A stretch of 64,000 nt of DNA from Prorocentrum cordatum (taxonomy: Eukaryota; Sar; Dinophyceae; Prorocentrales; Prorocentraceae), in assembly GCA_963575745.1 (NCBI GenBank), contig CAUYUJ010001314.1:197494-261493 (forward strand), given 5' to 3'. Position 1 is the stretch's first letter. Each line of letters starts with the position of its first letter. The position numbers and the translations under genes are program-made. Below the pieces are notes generated by a model. That model saw only the letters and a program-made list of their open reading frames with translations. It did not search any database and was not told the origin of the DNA. Below, piece after piece: positions 11,223-22,934 of the stretch.

Positions 11223-11500
11223 GTTTCCGAGTTTTCGGGCCTCCTGGAGGACGTCTTGGAGGGATCTTGGGCCGTCTTGGAGGCCTCTGGCGGGCCTTTT
11301 GGGCAGTCTAAGGCCATCTTCAGGCCATCTGGGGCCGTTTGGGGGGCATCATGGTGCCATCTTCGCCGTCTTGGAGGCCTTCTTGGCCGTCTTGGAGGCA
11401 TCTTGGAGGCCATCTTGACAGTCTTGGAGGCCATCTTGGGCGTCTTGAGGGCCTCTTGGGCCGTCTTGGGGTCTTGTTGGGGCCCTCTTGGGGGCCTCTT
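11223..11500 (+). repeat. 21-bp-periodic minisatellite, left flank of the LTR element
   Basis: Repeats of GGCCGTCTTGGAGGCCTCTTG and ATCTTGGAGGCC variants, interrupted at 11500 by the 5' LTR. The same family resumes directly after the 3' LTR at 27601, so the LTR element is inserted inside it. Confidence 0.9.
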
Positions 11501-11756
11501 GATTCTAAAGTGAGCTGTGACAAGGGCGAGATATTGCGAGCATTTGTCAAGCGGCCAGCCGCCAACATTTGACTGCGCCTCATTGTGAGGCATACTACTT
11601 GCCATCGAGACCGAAAACATCCTTCGCTTGAGATGGCCCGTGGCTCCCGCGACGACCTCCTACGACTGGGACTATCGCTACTACGATACAGCAGAGCAGG
11701 GGTTGTGCTTCGCTTAAGGCGTAGCTTCTGGACGGGCCCACCGGCCCCCGTCAAAC
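11501..11756 (+). repeat. 5' LTR of the copia-order element
   Basis: Aligns with 27310-27600 from GATTCTAAAGTGAGCTG (GACTCTGAAGTGAGCTG in the 3' copy) to CCCCCGTCAAAC (CCCCCTTCAAAC). Long identical blocks include CGCCAACATTTGACTGCGCC and CTACGACTGGGACTATCGCT. The 3' LTR is about 35 bp longer because of a 15-bp insert and an 18-bp tandem duplication (CCCGTCGCTCCCGCGACG). The ends are not the canonical TG...CA. Confidence 0.9.
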
Positions 11757-11757
11757 T

Positions 11758-11772
11758 TGGTAGCGGAGCTGG
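11758..11772 (+). promoter_or_regulatory. Primer binding site candidate
   Basis: TGGTAGCGGAGCTGG lies immediately inside the 5' LTR. It begins with TGG, the complement of a tRNA CCA end, and resembles the TGGTATCAGAGC initiator-Met-tRNA primer site familiar from many plant LTR elements. The tRNA used here would have to be checked against the organism's own set. Confidence 0.6.
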
Positions 11773-11836
11773 CCGATGGTGGTCAGGTCTAGTTCTACTC
11801 TTCACTATCCACGGCACTATCTGGTGGACTACTGAC

Positions 11837-13654
11837 ATGGCGGAACGTCAGGGTGCAGTGGGTTTGCGCGGAGGAATCTACATAACTACGCACAGTCGCA
11901 ATGACACTTGCAGTGTTACCTCTGCTCTCGCGGAGGCCTCTTATTCGAGTCCTACATCCCTGCGCTACTACACTCCTGAAGTCCACCCTATTCCAGATGA
12001 AAACTTCTTCGAAGATACCATGCGCGGCAACATGCGATACGATATTGTGCCGCCTCCCCCCCCCACGCATGCTTACAAAAAACACAACAAACTTGAGCCA
12101 ACCGCAGCCGACCATGACCTACGAGGCCACTGGATTGGCGCTGCTATATTTGGTCGCGTATGGGTTGCTATCGGGCGCGCTGTGGGACACATGCGTGGCG
12201 GAGACGACACAGGGACAACCGGCCTTCACTGGGACCCGGCCGGTCAAGTACCTTCCCGCAAATTGGCTCGAGAGGTGCATGCCTGGATCAATTGGACCAC
12301 AGGCAATATGGCGCCCCCCCAACAGGCTGCAGCAGCGCAGCGTGGTTTGGCAGGTCACGCACGGACCATAGCCATGAGAGTTCCCCCAGCAGTTATTAAT
12401 TTTGGCGTCAACATAGGTGGCCGCCATACTGATGGTGCCACCTACATTATGTTCCTCGTTCGCACGAAGTTTGAGAACTTGGAGGAGAACCGCCAACTTG
12501 ACTCGCGCACTACTCCCATCGACTTTCGAGTCCATGCGGGAGGACGGATCGACCAGACACTGGCGCGCTTCGAGATAGCCCGCTATGAGGCTGAAACGGC
12601 AGGCCTCAACATCCCCATCTTCCAAATCTTAACGGTTATTCTGTTCAGAGCCTGAGGCGTTGCGACGTCGGGTGCGCAACACTTTCTACAGCCACTTAAC
12701 CACCAAATGCCAAGGAACCAGCAGCAAATTGATTCTCTGCTTGAGCGCATGAGGTCATGTGCTCACATCGCTGAGCGAACCCTTGGCAATATTGGAGGCA
12801 TCTTCAGCCAAGGTCACCGCTCCGAAATCTTTCATGCTGAAGCCAACGCAGGGCAACCTGCCACGAACGTCACGAACGATGATCCACAAGCAACGGAAAC
12901 CACCGCGCTATCAGACCGAAGTGGTGGTTCGGCCGCGGGGTCGCAAGACTCCTGGGCCAGGTATCAGGGCCCGCTGGCAACGGCGGCCCCTATACAAACC
13001 ATTGCCCTTGTAGGCTCAACGGGGCAGCCCGCTGAGTCCGACTTCGATTCTGGAACCGACGCCGACGCGTCATCAGACGACGATGCGAATGCCCTAGACT
13101 AACTCCTGGCACCCTTTACTGGACCGCAATATGAAGAATTATTCCTGGGCGCAGGCAGGGGCCGTAGGCGCATTTCAGGAAAGGGCGCGGGGCGTCGGGG
13201 TAACCCGAAAGACGTTAACGGCAAAATAATGACATGTGACATCTGCCATAGCACACCACATTTTCGCCGTGAATGCCCCCGGGGCGATGGGGGAGGCAGA
13301 GGTCCGTCGGTGCATATGGCTCAAACCGAGTCGGAGATGCAGCATGTCGATTGGGAAAGGTCACTGGCCGACCCTGCTGACAATTCGGTTCGAGTCGTTA
13401 ACTTCATGACTGCCGGACATCTGAGTGCCAGTATGTCCCTCGAGAATTACGCCGGCGAGCTCTTCGAGGAGATATGAATTGGCCATGGCGAGATCACTCT
13501 GGCAGACTGGTTAGGCATGCCCATCGCGGGGCAACCTGCGCGCATCGAATTTGTCGAGAAGTTCCACATGCCGGCCGAACCAGATCAAAATATGGCGAGA
13601 CACCTGCGGATTCCGCAGCTACAATTCCATGGGCGGAAGAGGAAATACAAATGA
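11837..13654 (+). pseudogene. Gag polyprotein with CCHC zinc knuckle (interrupted)
   Basis: Nucleocapsid/capsid precursor of the LTR element. One reading frame (frame 2) runs from ATG 11837 to TGA 13652-13654, broken by TGA 12653, TAA 13100 and TGA 13475. Continuity of frame and composition across the three stops shows they are later mutations. The capsid-like part around 12370-12900 is Ala/Arg-rich and helical (residues such as FEIARYEAETAGLNIPIFQI). The nucleocapsid part has a perfect CX2CX4HX4C knuckle at 13235-13276 (C-D-I-C, H, C) preceded by an Arg/Gly-rich basic stretch, as expected for RNA binding. Two A-G-Q-P-A hairpins (12848 and 13526) sit in this frame, the second beyond the last internal stop, so the real product continued there. 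An alternative upstream ATG at 11585 lies inside the LTR and is less likely. Confidence 0.8.
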
Positions 13655-16600
13655 TGATGCGTCCCCAGGTAATTGGCAACCCGACAAACATGGAGGTATA
13701 TGATGACGATCTTCCGCGGGGAAACCCGCGAGGCACTGGCGGCGTTTCTGAGCGCATTCAGCGCGAACTTGGACACGACGAAGACCATCGGCTTGCATTC
13801 GTGACTACGCGGCGGTCTTGGAGCCGCCAGGAGCGATCAGCAAGCCGTCGAGTCTGGAGACGCGCTACCCGCTCAGACGATGATGGCGACGAGTGGGAAG
13901 CTGAAGACCAGCGCGCGCTGCGCCATGGTCGCGCCCGCAGTTTTTCACGCGGGCATTCGCGCGCGCGCTCCAGCGGTGCTCGCTCCAGCGGCAACCGGCG
14001 CCCTCATCCCCCCGATGCGAGGGCCCCAAGAACTCCACCGAGGAGGGATCGCATACCTGGGGCCCCGCCGAGGAGGGGGCGCCCGAGGGGAAACCCGCCT
14101 CGGAGGGAGGATCGCCCAGCAGCGCATCCAGCAGACGAGGCGCAGCGCCTTGTCGCGCAAACCCCCCGAAATGCAATGCTGGCTGGGCCAAGGTTAGTCC
14201 GATCACAGAGTTCGTCACTGGCACTCACTTCGCAATGTTGATCGGGGCGATCAAGGCAAGATAGTTCGCTCCAACAGGGGTGCGGGCACCAAATCACAGG
14301 AGTCTCTTCAAAGACGGGACCTCAAGAGGGCCGTCATCGAAGAACGGAAGACTAACCGACGATTTGCCTGCACTTGCTTCGATCATGCCGACCACAGACC
14401 CGGTTGCCCCATGAGGCGTCCATCAAGAAACTAACTTCGAGAGAACACCGCGGGTTTGGTCTCGCGGTGATGGTCTGGGTTGCGCCACAGATCCGTCCAA
14501 ATGCCCACGCGAAGAGCAGTTGGCGAGGATGGATACTCAACCAGCTAATGAGCATGAAAGAGTTCGTACCGAAGAGATGGAAGAACCTCGCTCCTAATCA
14601 CTACCTTTGGGCATTCAATCGCGAGTATCGCACGGGGAGACCCGCCTCGTCCAAACAAGAAGGTGCCTACCAGCCAGAAGGTGATGAAGCTGCAGGCGTC
14701 CTTGCCAAGGCACGTAGACCCCATCGAGGCTGCTCCTTCAGGGTCCGACTCGGACTACTCCGACACGGACCGCACTTCTGTCGCGGACGACACTCACGTC
14801 GCAGACGCAAGAATCGATCTTTGCGACAGGACCACGGAAGATATGGATCTTCCCCCAGGCAGAATAGTCGCCTACCACGCCAAAGCCGTAAGCTTGATAA
14901 AACCCCTTATTGTAAATCGCGTTAAAGATGACATGTATGTATTGAACTGCAAGGGCAAGGGGAAACAGGAGGACCTCAATCCCGGCAGAAGGCCCATGCG
15001 CTTCTTAGCGAAAAGCCTGCAGGGGCAAAGCCAAAGTACCTCCTCCCAAATCGAAGGCAAATCTACCACTAGATGTGCCCCCATCTCCGTATTCTTCAAG
15101 CCAGCCCAAGTCGCTCGGACCCGATCAACTTGCGCCACCGCTTGAACAGGAAGAGAAATAGCCCAGTTGATCCCAATCCTGGTAGCAGCAATCATCAGCG
15201 ATCTGCAGGGCAACCTGCTGGGAGACGTCGATCCAGAGGGGCCGGCAGCGGCCGCCGCAGCAGCTGCGTTCCGGGGCGCCAGCGCGCCCGCTCCAAAGGA
15301 TCCCGCGGCCCGTCGCGGCCTTGCACCTGGCCGGGCGCACAGGACAGGCTGGGCGCCATCACTGGAAGGATCATCAAGGGGCGCTTCTTCATCAAATGAC
15401 AGTGCCAAGCACCAGATATTGTAAACCACGTCGAAGGCATCGGGGGCGGCTTCCAAGATCAGTGGATGCCAGTATTTCGACATTCGTGAAAAGGAACGCC
15501 AGGATTTCGACATTCGCACTTCTCGAATTCCTACGCATCTGGGAGCGCCAGCTCGTCGGCAGCGCCAGCAGCGCCTGCGGCGTCCGAGCCAGCAAGGAGG
15601 CATGGCGAGCCAGATGCTGTTCCTGCGGTGCAACCCGCTGTTGCTCTCGATATGCCCGAGGAATGCAGGCGATATTGTGAGCAGTTGCGCACTGCCCAAC
15701 GAATGAAGATCAACCCAGCGTACCAGCCTTCCTTCGATGACGGGTCTGATCGATGCGTTGTGGCGCAGTGCGACATCCAGTGCACTGCCGTAATTTGCTA
15801 AAGACGCAGCTCACACACGCCAGGTTGTCCGCAACGTCTTGCGGAAGGAAGCCGCTCTCAGCTACGACTCTGAGAAGAAGTATGTGAAGAAGATCCTCAG
15901 GGAGTCGGAGGTTGTTGCAGCAACGCTAAATGCCGAGGAACAGCGTGCATGTTCAGAGTGGCCACCGCAGCTACTCGTCACAATCCGTTTCATCATAACC
16001 ATCTGTCTGACAGGTTCGTGTCATCGGTCGCTTCTTTCGATGACTACCGACGGCTGGGTGGAGCTCTCGGACTTGCCCAACAACTGGCCGCCCAAGGGCT
16101 ACGAGCACTGGCACAAACGCCACCCGAAGACGGTCTAGAGGTGCCTCAGGAACCGCCATTCGGCATATCAGGCATTGGTGGCGTTGGATTTGATTGGCAC
16201 GGTCGACAATTCAGACATGCAGAAGAACAGGCCCCAGGTAAGGAAGCTCAAATACGCTAGCGAGTCTCAACCGGTGTATTTCTGAGCCCACGTAATGAGC
16301 ATAGCAGCCCTGGCATCAAGTCCCCTGAGCCCCATGCACAAAAGGATAACCGATTTGATTGACATCACCAGGAGCACCTTGCTATTTTATCCGTGGTACC
16401 ACATGGGTAAATATTCCGAACGTACTTCATGTCGGACTGTCATGCCGCGCTGATGATACTGTCAATGAAAGGGGCAGACAATTTATTCATGGGTGCCCAT
16501 GTATACCTGCAGGATTCAGTCCGGCCTGCGCGTAAATTCCGAAGTAGTAGTTCTAGTAAGTCTGAAAAAACTTACTTCGCGACAGTCTTGCAAGTTGGTG

Positions 16601-17038
16601 TTCCGCGAATGTCATTATTATGACGGCAGGTCGGGGAGGCAGGATCCCGCCGAGCCACCTCGTCCAGGTCGTAGGCATCCAGCCTAATAAGATTCAATGT
16701 GTATATGATCGAGTAGGACAGGTGGATCAATCTTTTGTGCATAAAGGACAACGAGCAGAGAAATCTGCGGGCTGACAATTTTCCCGAATCCACATAGGAG
16801 ATTCCACGTGACGCATCGACGCTGAGGAATTGGTTCATACCTCAGACCACATGCAGGAGGTCGAGTTCAGTACGGTATTTATGATGCAAGAGGGATACCA
16901 AGCGGGGACACCTGCAGGGGGATCAGATGGATCATGGATTCAGGTCCAGAGCGCGGACGTATCTATATGACATCCAATGGGATTACGCCCAATGACGGGG
17001 TGTAAGTCAACGACCCGTGGCGTGCTCAGACGCAACAG
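13655..17038 (+). other. Unassigned internal segment of the copia-order element
   Basis: About 3.4 kb between Gag and the RING-like segment. Open pieces at 13474-14241 (Arg/Ser-rich, RS-like), 14374-14925, 15073-15399 and 15839-16138 are in different frames and show no catalytic motif I recognise. Hairpins of the GCRGG/CCYGC family at 13716, 14632 and 15205 show that it belonged to the same coding element. I read it as decayed polyprotein sequence with several indels. Confidence 0.5.
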
Positions 17039-18772
17039 TTGCCAGCATCTGCAGGGCAACCTGCTTCGTTCGCGCCCATGAGCAGGGCTACGACTCCGTT
17101 TAGAGCTCCACAGAGCGCCGGGAGCACCAATATCCTGCAGGCGAAGCCCCGGAGCATTCGAATGGACCCACAGCTCTACCAGACCTTGCAAGCGACATCG
17201 CCGTTCGCATCGCCACATCAAATCGCGGGGCGCCCTGCTTTCTCTGACCACGAAGTCGCCCAGAGGGCTGAAATCATGACAGGGCAGAAAAAGTGGATGC
17301 ACAGACAGATGCGCGAGGCCATGCGGAGCATGCGTCGGGATGGCATTGACCTCCCGAGCGCCAGCTGGACACCCCCATGGGGGTATATTCCGGATCCCAA
17401 CCCATCGCCGGATAATCCCAATAGGTACGGGAATGTTCCAGCGTTTTTCAGCCACCCGACATGCGACCCAACGGCTGCTGAGCGACCTTTGCAGCACCAC
17501 CGATGGACGCACCGATGTTTCCTGACTACTAGGCTCAGGAGACGGTCAACCCACGCGCGGGGTCTCAGCCGGATAACCCGTATGTTCGGGTGACAGCCGA
17601 CGACTTCTACCAGTCTCAGCTGACACGCGGCTCCGGATACGAGTCTGGAGTACTCGGCCAAATACCTCATTGCGGTTATTCGGCCACCCACCCCCATGGA
17701 TCCTGATGCGATGCAGCAGGCCCCCGGTTTGGTGGCGCCATCGTCCGTGGGGGAGCTGCGCCCAGAGATTCTGGCCATCCACGAGGCGCAGCAGGCCAAC
17801 CTCACCGTGCAGTTGGCCCGCAAGCGTCGCAAAGAGCGACAGGCGCGCCGTCTGATGGGCCGTGCGGGGCAACCCGCTACTCCAATTTCTGCGGGGATGC
17901 CTGCTTCCTATCTGGCGCCGCTTGCAGCTATGCAGCCACCGCCGGCCCCGCCGATCCAGCGCGAGATTGGTGAGTCCACGCTGGAGCGCCACACGCGCAT
18001 CAGGCCATCGGCAACGCCACCGATCATCAGTGACGGTGGCTTTAAAAAGTGAGCCATTTGCCTGGGCAACTCCGCCAACCACGACAAGGTTTGGAGGCTT
18101 CAGTGTGGCCGCATATATCGTGCACAATGCTGGGATCGATTGGCCCATGCACATGTGGATCGGCAGTTGGCAGGCACGTTAGAAGGTACCGCGAGCGAGG
18201 CTCCCTGTGCCATTTGTAGGGGTGTTGGTCTTATCGCAGTTGAGTTTCACTGCGCCCTAGCCGGAGATCAGGACGCAGCAATTTGCCATGAAGAGATACT
18301 CCGTGGGGCTCACGAGCTCAGAGACCTTCGCGAAGAGCTCAACCGCATCACGGGGATGACGATAAAAAACACGGCAGCTGCCTCAATTACACCTGCAGGG
18401 CAACCTGCGTCATCATCTTGCGCGGTGCAGGCGACAGCAGCTATCGCGCGTGCCGCAGATACGCCTATGTCCTTAGTAGCTCAACCAGCAAGCTATGCAG
18501 GCACACCTGCTGCGACGGCACCTGCGGGGTTACCTGCTAATGATATGTGGTTGAGGCGTATGGAGAGAGCCACTGAGAGAAGTGCGCGTTGGCTCCAAGC
18601 ATCACATGTATACATGCCTCACGGGCGTGACGCCCGCCCGCGCGACCAGCGTAGAGCGGAAAGCGCGGTGAGCGCACGCAGCGGAACCAGTGCCATATCC
18701 GAGCGTGGCATGCTACGCACTGTGTTGATGGTGAACACAGACGGACAGGTAGCCATGCGCGCCGATTCATGA
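17039..18772 (+). pseudogene. Polyprotein segment with RING-like cysteine cluster
   Basis: Frame-2 reading from 17039, open again at 17696-18052 and 18140-18772. The part before 18052 is Pro/Ala-rich with four hairpin-encoded A-G-x-P-A motifs. Directly after it comes a candidate RING-type zinc site. At 18051 a TGA stands where the first cysteine of a C-x2-C pair would be, followed by A-I-C-L-G-N, then L-Q-C-G-R-I-Y-R-A-Q-C-W, and about 37 residues later C-A-I-C-R-G. The spacing fits a C3H2C3 RING in which two histidines are now Arg and the first Cys is a stop (TGC to TGA would be one change). The family function would be ubiquitin-ligase-like; in this copy it cannot work. The segment lies just upstream of the protease, so it was probably part of the Gag-Pol precursor. 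The RING call is inference. Confidence 0.45.
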
Positions 18773-18991
18773 ATATGCCGCTCTCATCTGCACAACGCAC
18801 TCACATGCACGACAAGCACCCGTCGGCCTGGATCTTCGAGGAAAACCATCACAGAGGAAGAGGCCCGAGGTTACATGAACGTCGTCGCGTCTCTGACGAG
18901 GAACGATTGGGTGTTAGAGCAGAGGCGCCGAAAAGGTATGCATGGAACCGCGCTGTCCGAAATGCCCGGAATATTCGGATAACGCCATGAA

Positions 18992-19456
18992 TTGGCCCTG
19001 GCCACGAACAGTGGGACCATGGCGGACGAAATGCTGACGATCCTGCTGGACATCGGCAGCAACATCAACATCATCGGTCTGGAAACGGCACAGACGTTCG
19101 AGCGTGTGTCCCGCTACCATGGGCACGACGTCAAGAAGCTGAACTTGACGAAGAGGCTTTGCGTGTCGGGCGTGGGACATGGTGCCGCTATCTGCGACAA
19201 GTCCTTGCATTGCAAGATCGCGTGCAAGGAGAGAGGAGATCCCGCGGGGAACCAACCCTTTATGTCTAGGCTGGACACCTACTCAGTTAACGTGGCTGAG
19301 GGTTCCGGTGAACATCTCCCTGCTATCCTGGATCTGAGGGGTATGTCCAATATGGGGACCACCCTGATCCTGGAGCAGGGGCACGAGAAGATGGCCACCC
19401 CAGGCTTTGAGATGCATAAGCTCCTCCTTGGGAAGGAAAGGCGCCAGGGTACTTGA
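18992..19456 (+). pseudogene. Retropepsin-like aspartic protease
   Basis: Frame-2 ORF of 154 codons. The active-site motif L-L-D-I-G-S-N-I-N-I-I-G is at residues 18-29, with the catalytic Asp codon at 19049-19051. This is the D-[ST]-G-[AS] loop of retropepsins with Ile in place of Ser/Thr, followed by the usual hydrophobic strand. Retropepsins act as homodimers and cleave the Gag-Pol precursor. The flap region is plausible but not diagnostic. It lies between the RING-like and methyltransferase-like segments, earlier than the integrase, which fits copia order. The degenerate hairpin at 19242 gives A-G-N-Q-P instead of A-G-x-P-A. Confidence 0.7.
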
Positions 19457-20132
19457 TATAATGAAAACGCCCTCAGGGCACCTGGCGATCAAGGTCGACG
19501 AGTGCGGGGCCGCAACGGAGGATAAAGGCTCAATGCCATTCACTTAATGGCCAATCCTCACTGCGAAGATGCCCCGTTGCTTGTGATGGAGGCAGCTGAC
19601 ACAGAGCCAACTGCAGGGCAACCTGCATCGAGCAGTGCGGGGGCGCCCGCTACTAACGATGCCCATGCATATGATGTCTCCGGATACCAGGGGCATTTGC
19701 TCCTCCATTAATGAGGAGACGCTTGCTTTCGCGATTCAGTTTTTGGTGAATGACACCCTGAAGACGTGGCATCGCAGGAGTACGTCCTATGGGAGTGTTC
19801 CCACACCTGCCGATCAGGATTTCGCCTTGCGCAACTTGCAGGCAAAGGCGCATCGGGCCATCTATGAGGAGGGCAGCGAGTGGATGCCGCCCGGCTTGAA
19901 TGCAGGGGCACCTGCAGGAGCAGATGATGCCGCTGAGAAGTTTGATATTTTCACTTCGAGCAGTGGCTCAGCAGCGCAGCGCGGCACCGGCATTTGGACG
20001 CCCCCATCGCTTGAAAATGAGTGACGGGGGCAGGCGCGCGCCTCGGCCACTCGCGCTTGCTCCGAATGGCCGAACGCTGAGGTTCTGTCCTCAGGCGAGG
20101 GGGAACCTGCATGCTTTTCCCAGGCGCCGGCT
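19457..20132 (+). other. Unassigned segment between protease and methyltransferase-like region
   Basis: ORF 19635-20024 (frame 3) and a short frame-2 piece around 19600-19700 together carry three hairpin motifs (19613, 19637, 19902), giving A-G-Q-P-A and two A-G-A-P-A. No enzyme motif is visible. Probably linker sequence of the same polyprotein. Confidence 0.45.
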
Positions 20133-22061
20133 ATGCGCGCCAGGGATATTGGCAGGCTTGGCTGCGCGGCCGCCAGAGACGGCAGTGGGCCCGGCTGTGT
20201 GGCCGCTGCAGCACATGAACGCTCGTCGCATCATTCTCGTGCACTCGTCATTGAGGACATACGGACAGCTTGCGCTGAACTCCGAGCTCGTGGGTTCATG
20301 TGCGACAGTATCACACGCACAGAGGTTATGACCTCTACGGGTTCACAGTATTTGGGTGGATTACTCTCGGGGGATTACCAATTTCTCTGGGTAGCCACGC
20401 CCGCTGACTGGCACGTTTGGTTGCCTGGAAAGCGGGCGGGAACACGTGATCAACGTATCCAAAATTTGATCAAAGCTCGGGGTCTACGCATGACTATAGT
20501 ATTTGTTGGGCCACCAGGTTACTTCTGGAAACAAGTTCCCATACGAGATGCTGTTGAAGATCTAGACTTCCAGGTCATGCGTATGCGTTGGTGCCCTGTC
20601 GGTTTGAAATATGACCGTTCAAGTAAACTGCCTTGTGGATCGTGTCTGCAGGTGGCAACCACCTATACGCGCATCCCGACTAACTTGTGGAGTTGCACAT
20701 GCCAAACTGCAGGGGAACCAGCACAATTTGCTGAGCATGAGCTGGGCTGGCATGGCCAAGGCGCTCAGAGGGCAGAGTGGCGCAACAAAACTCTTGCTAT
20801 CATGGTTGCAAGGCTGACCGACCAAATGGGTTTGCATAAGACAAGGAGAAGCCATATTAGTGCTGTGCATCTTAGCATCCACGCAAGAGTGGATACAGGA
20901 TCTCGAACTTACGCTCAGTCCCTTAAGAATGGCCCTGAATGGGGCCATGTTGTGAGACGGGTAACAATGATACTGGACGACAATACTGTTATACAAGATA
21001 TTATGATCCAAAACCAACCTATCGGGTACAATTACAATGCGCCGTTACCGAGTCGTGTGACAAATATTCGCACTCGGTTGCACTGGGAACCGCCGGCGCC
21101 GGTTCTCACCGGACAAGAGGGCCAACGACCGCGCCCAAGGCGGGTTGCGTTCGTCGACGACCATCGTCTGCCCCCCCTTCGATGGAGCGTGGCCGCATGC
21201 TCACCTCTATTCCTGAATTTCCGACACGCAGTTCATCCGATGCTGAACAACAGACAGCACTACCGACACATGCCCGGATCAATCAAAAGGAAAAGCAGAA
21301 AGCCGACAAAGAAGCGGGCATCAAGCCTTGCAAGATACCCAAAGTACTCGAAGAAGGCAATGACGACTGCGGTGACGACCTAAAGGGTCTCGGATGTAGT
21401 GCTTGTTGCACCGATATTCCCCTCGGCTCCGACACTGAGAGCGATGACGAGGAAGAAACCTTCATCGCGCTACCTGCGGGGCTACCCGCGGATGCACATG
21501 CCGATGTTCTCGGTAATCCAGACCTTATGTTACGGACGACACAACAAGGTCGACATGTTGGAACTGCGTGGAGGAAGCGGGGGAATATCGCAGTTGGCAA
21601 TCAGCTGAGGCTTGTCCCCCGGAGGAAACTTAGACGAACGTTCATATGTTGACCTTGGAAACAAGGACGTCCAGGATGCAGTGATGCATTATTTCGACGT
21701 GTGCTTCGCCAATGTTGTCATATTGCAACTTAGCCGCAAAACGACTGGACTACCATCTTATTTCAATTCCCGAGTCAATTATGACACGCGGCATGAATAC
21801 CATAAAGAAGACCTCCCAGACATCAAGTTATGTGGGGAAGTTGCCATGCGTCAAAACGACCTTCGACGGTTTTACTTACGAGAACAACCGGTGGTCATTT
21901 GGGTGGATCGAATGCAGCCATGGACAACAATGGCCAAATTCAAGGGCACTTGCAAAGTAAATACGGATCAATGTACTTCTGGTCTACGTGACTCCCATGG
22001 CATATTGATGCGGCAACCGACCGATATAATGGCGAATCATCGTCTCTCACTTACCTTTTGA
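20133..22061 (+). pseudogene. Methyltransferase-like segment of the copia polyprotein
   Basis: Frame 3, interrupted by TAA 21381 and TGA 21606. Two modules are visible. Module 1 (about 20360-20700) has W-V-A-T-P-A-D-W-H, then I-V-F-V-G-P-P-G-Y-F-W and a C-x2-G-L-K-Y-D cluster ending W-S-C-T-C. The layout parallels the G-T-P-C, E-N-P and Y-G-x-x-W-K-K-P-T landmarks of the methyltransferase in the neighbouring tyrosine-recombinase element, but with Ala in the Cys position. Module 2 (21555-22050) begins with M-L-E-L-R-G-G-S-G-G-I-S, a glycine-rich SAM-binding motif-I candidate, then Y-V-D-L-G-N, and ends with R-Q-P-T-D-I-M-A-N-H, comparable to K-P-T-x-x-x-x-N in C5-methyltransferases. The TGA at 21606 is probably CGA mutated at a CpG. 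Domain identity is inference from motif order and needs a profile search. Confidence 0.45.
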
Positions 22062-22113
22062 ACGAAGGCGGTGTACTGGCCATCACCAACATGCCTCGGT
22101 ATGCAATAAAGAA

Positions 22114-22680
22114 TTGTCTATGGCTGCACAATATACCTCAAAGATGCTGACCCTTTTTGTCGATGCAATTCAGAGCGCACACGATCTATTCCAAGTAAAC
22201 CGTGATCCTTGTCATGGCCACCCTTATATTTCCACCGTTCTTGTAACCAACGCGCGGGGATTTGATTTGGGCGGCCCAACGATCCCTCGACAACCCGACG
22301 GGTCGATCACGAGACAACCCTCGGGAGGATTTGGATGCCTTACATGTGCAGATAATGTGAATATGCATTTCCCCTCACATGACAGAGACCCTAAACATTG
22401 CAGGTGTTACGATAAGGAAGATTACCATTGGGAGTGTCCGCGTTGCAAGAAGAACTACGGCCAGAATAAGCCTGATCACGCACAGACACCCGGCGCATGT
22501 AAGTTTGGCAAACCTTGGAAACTGCCGACAACCACGGACAGGTACCACAGGTTCCTGCCGAACCGGCAGCACCACCACCCGAGGCACAAGCCGCGCCGCC
22601 ACTTGTGCGGCTACGAGCACCGAGACCCGCCTCCAGGGCTGGCCCCACAGCTGGCGCCAGCAGCCACGACATTACAGTAG
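22114..22680 (+). pseudogene. Cys/His-rich zinc-binding segment
   Basis: ORF of 188 codons directly downstream of the methyltransferase-like region. Cysteine pairs include C-L-T-C-A-D, a H-C-R-C-Y-D cluster, W-E-C-P-R-C-K-K and, after a His, P-G-A-C. Such spacing suggests two zinc-binding clusters, plausible as a nucleic-acid-binding appendix to the methyltransferase-like part. Downstream the frame turns Pro/Arg-rich. An overlapping frame-3 ORF (22515-22928) holds two hairpin motifs (A-G-R-P-A and A-G-N-P-A), so the true frame probably shifts there. Confidence 0.45.
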
Positions 22681-22934
22681 GCAGACATGCTGCTGAACCT
22701 GCTGCGGGGCGACCTGCTTCGAGTGGAGCTGGTAGCTCGGGCGACCACTGGCGACTGCCACAGATCAGAGCCAGACGTTGCCGACAGCAGGGAGGAGATC
22801 CACCTCCACCACCACCTGCGGGTAACCCTGCTGCGCGCCCGCGACTCCCAGACCGGTCAGGGTTTGATGTTCAAACCAGCTTTCAAAATTACCCCAGTGC
22901 GACCCTACCTAGAAGTTGGAGCCCCTAGGAAAGC

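Noticed and set aside
19635-20024. Independent gene between protease and methyltransferase-like region
   Set aside because: Carries the element's hairpin motif and lies within the polyprotein span, so it is part of the copia element.
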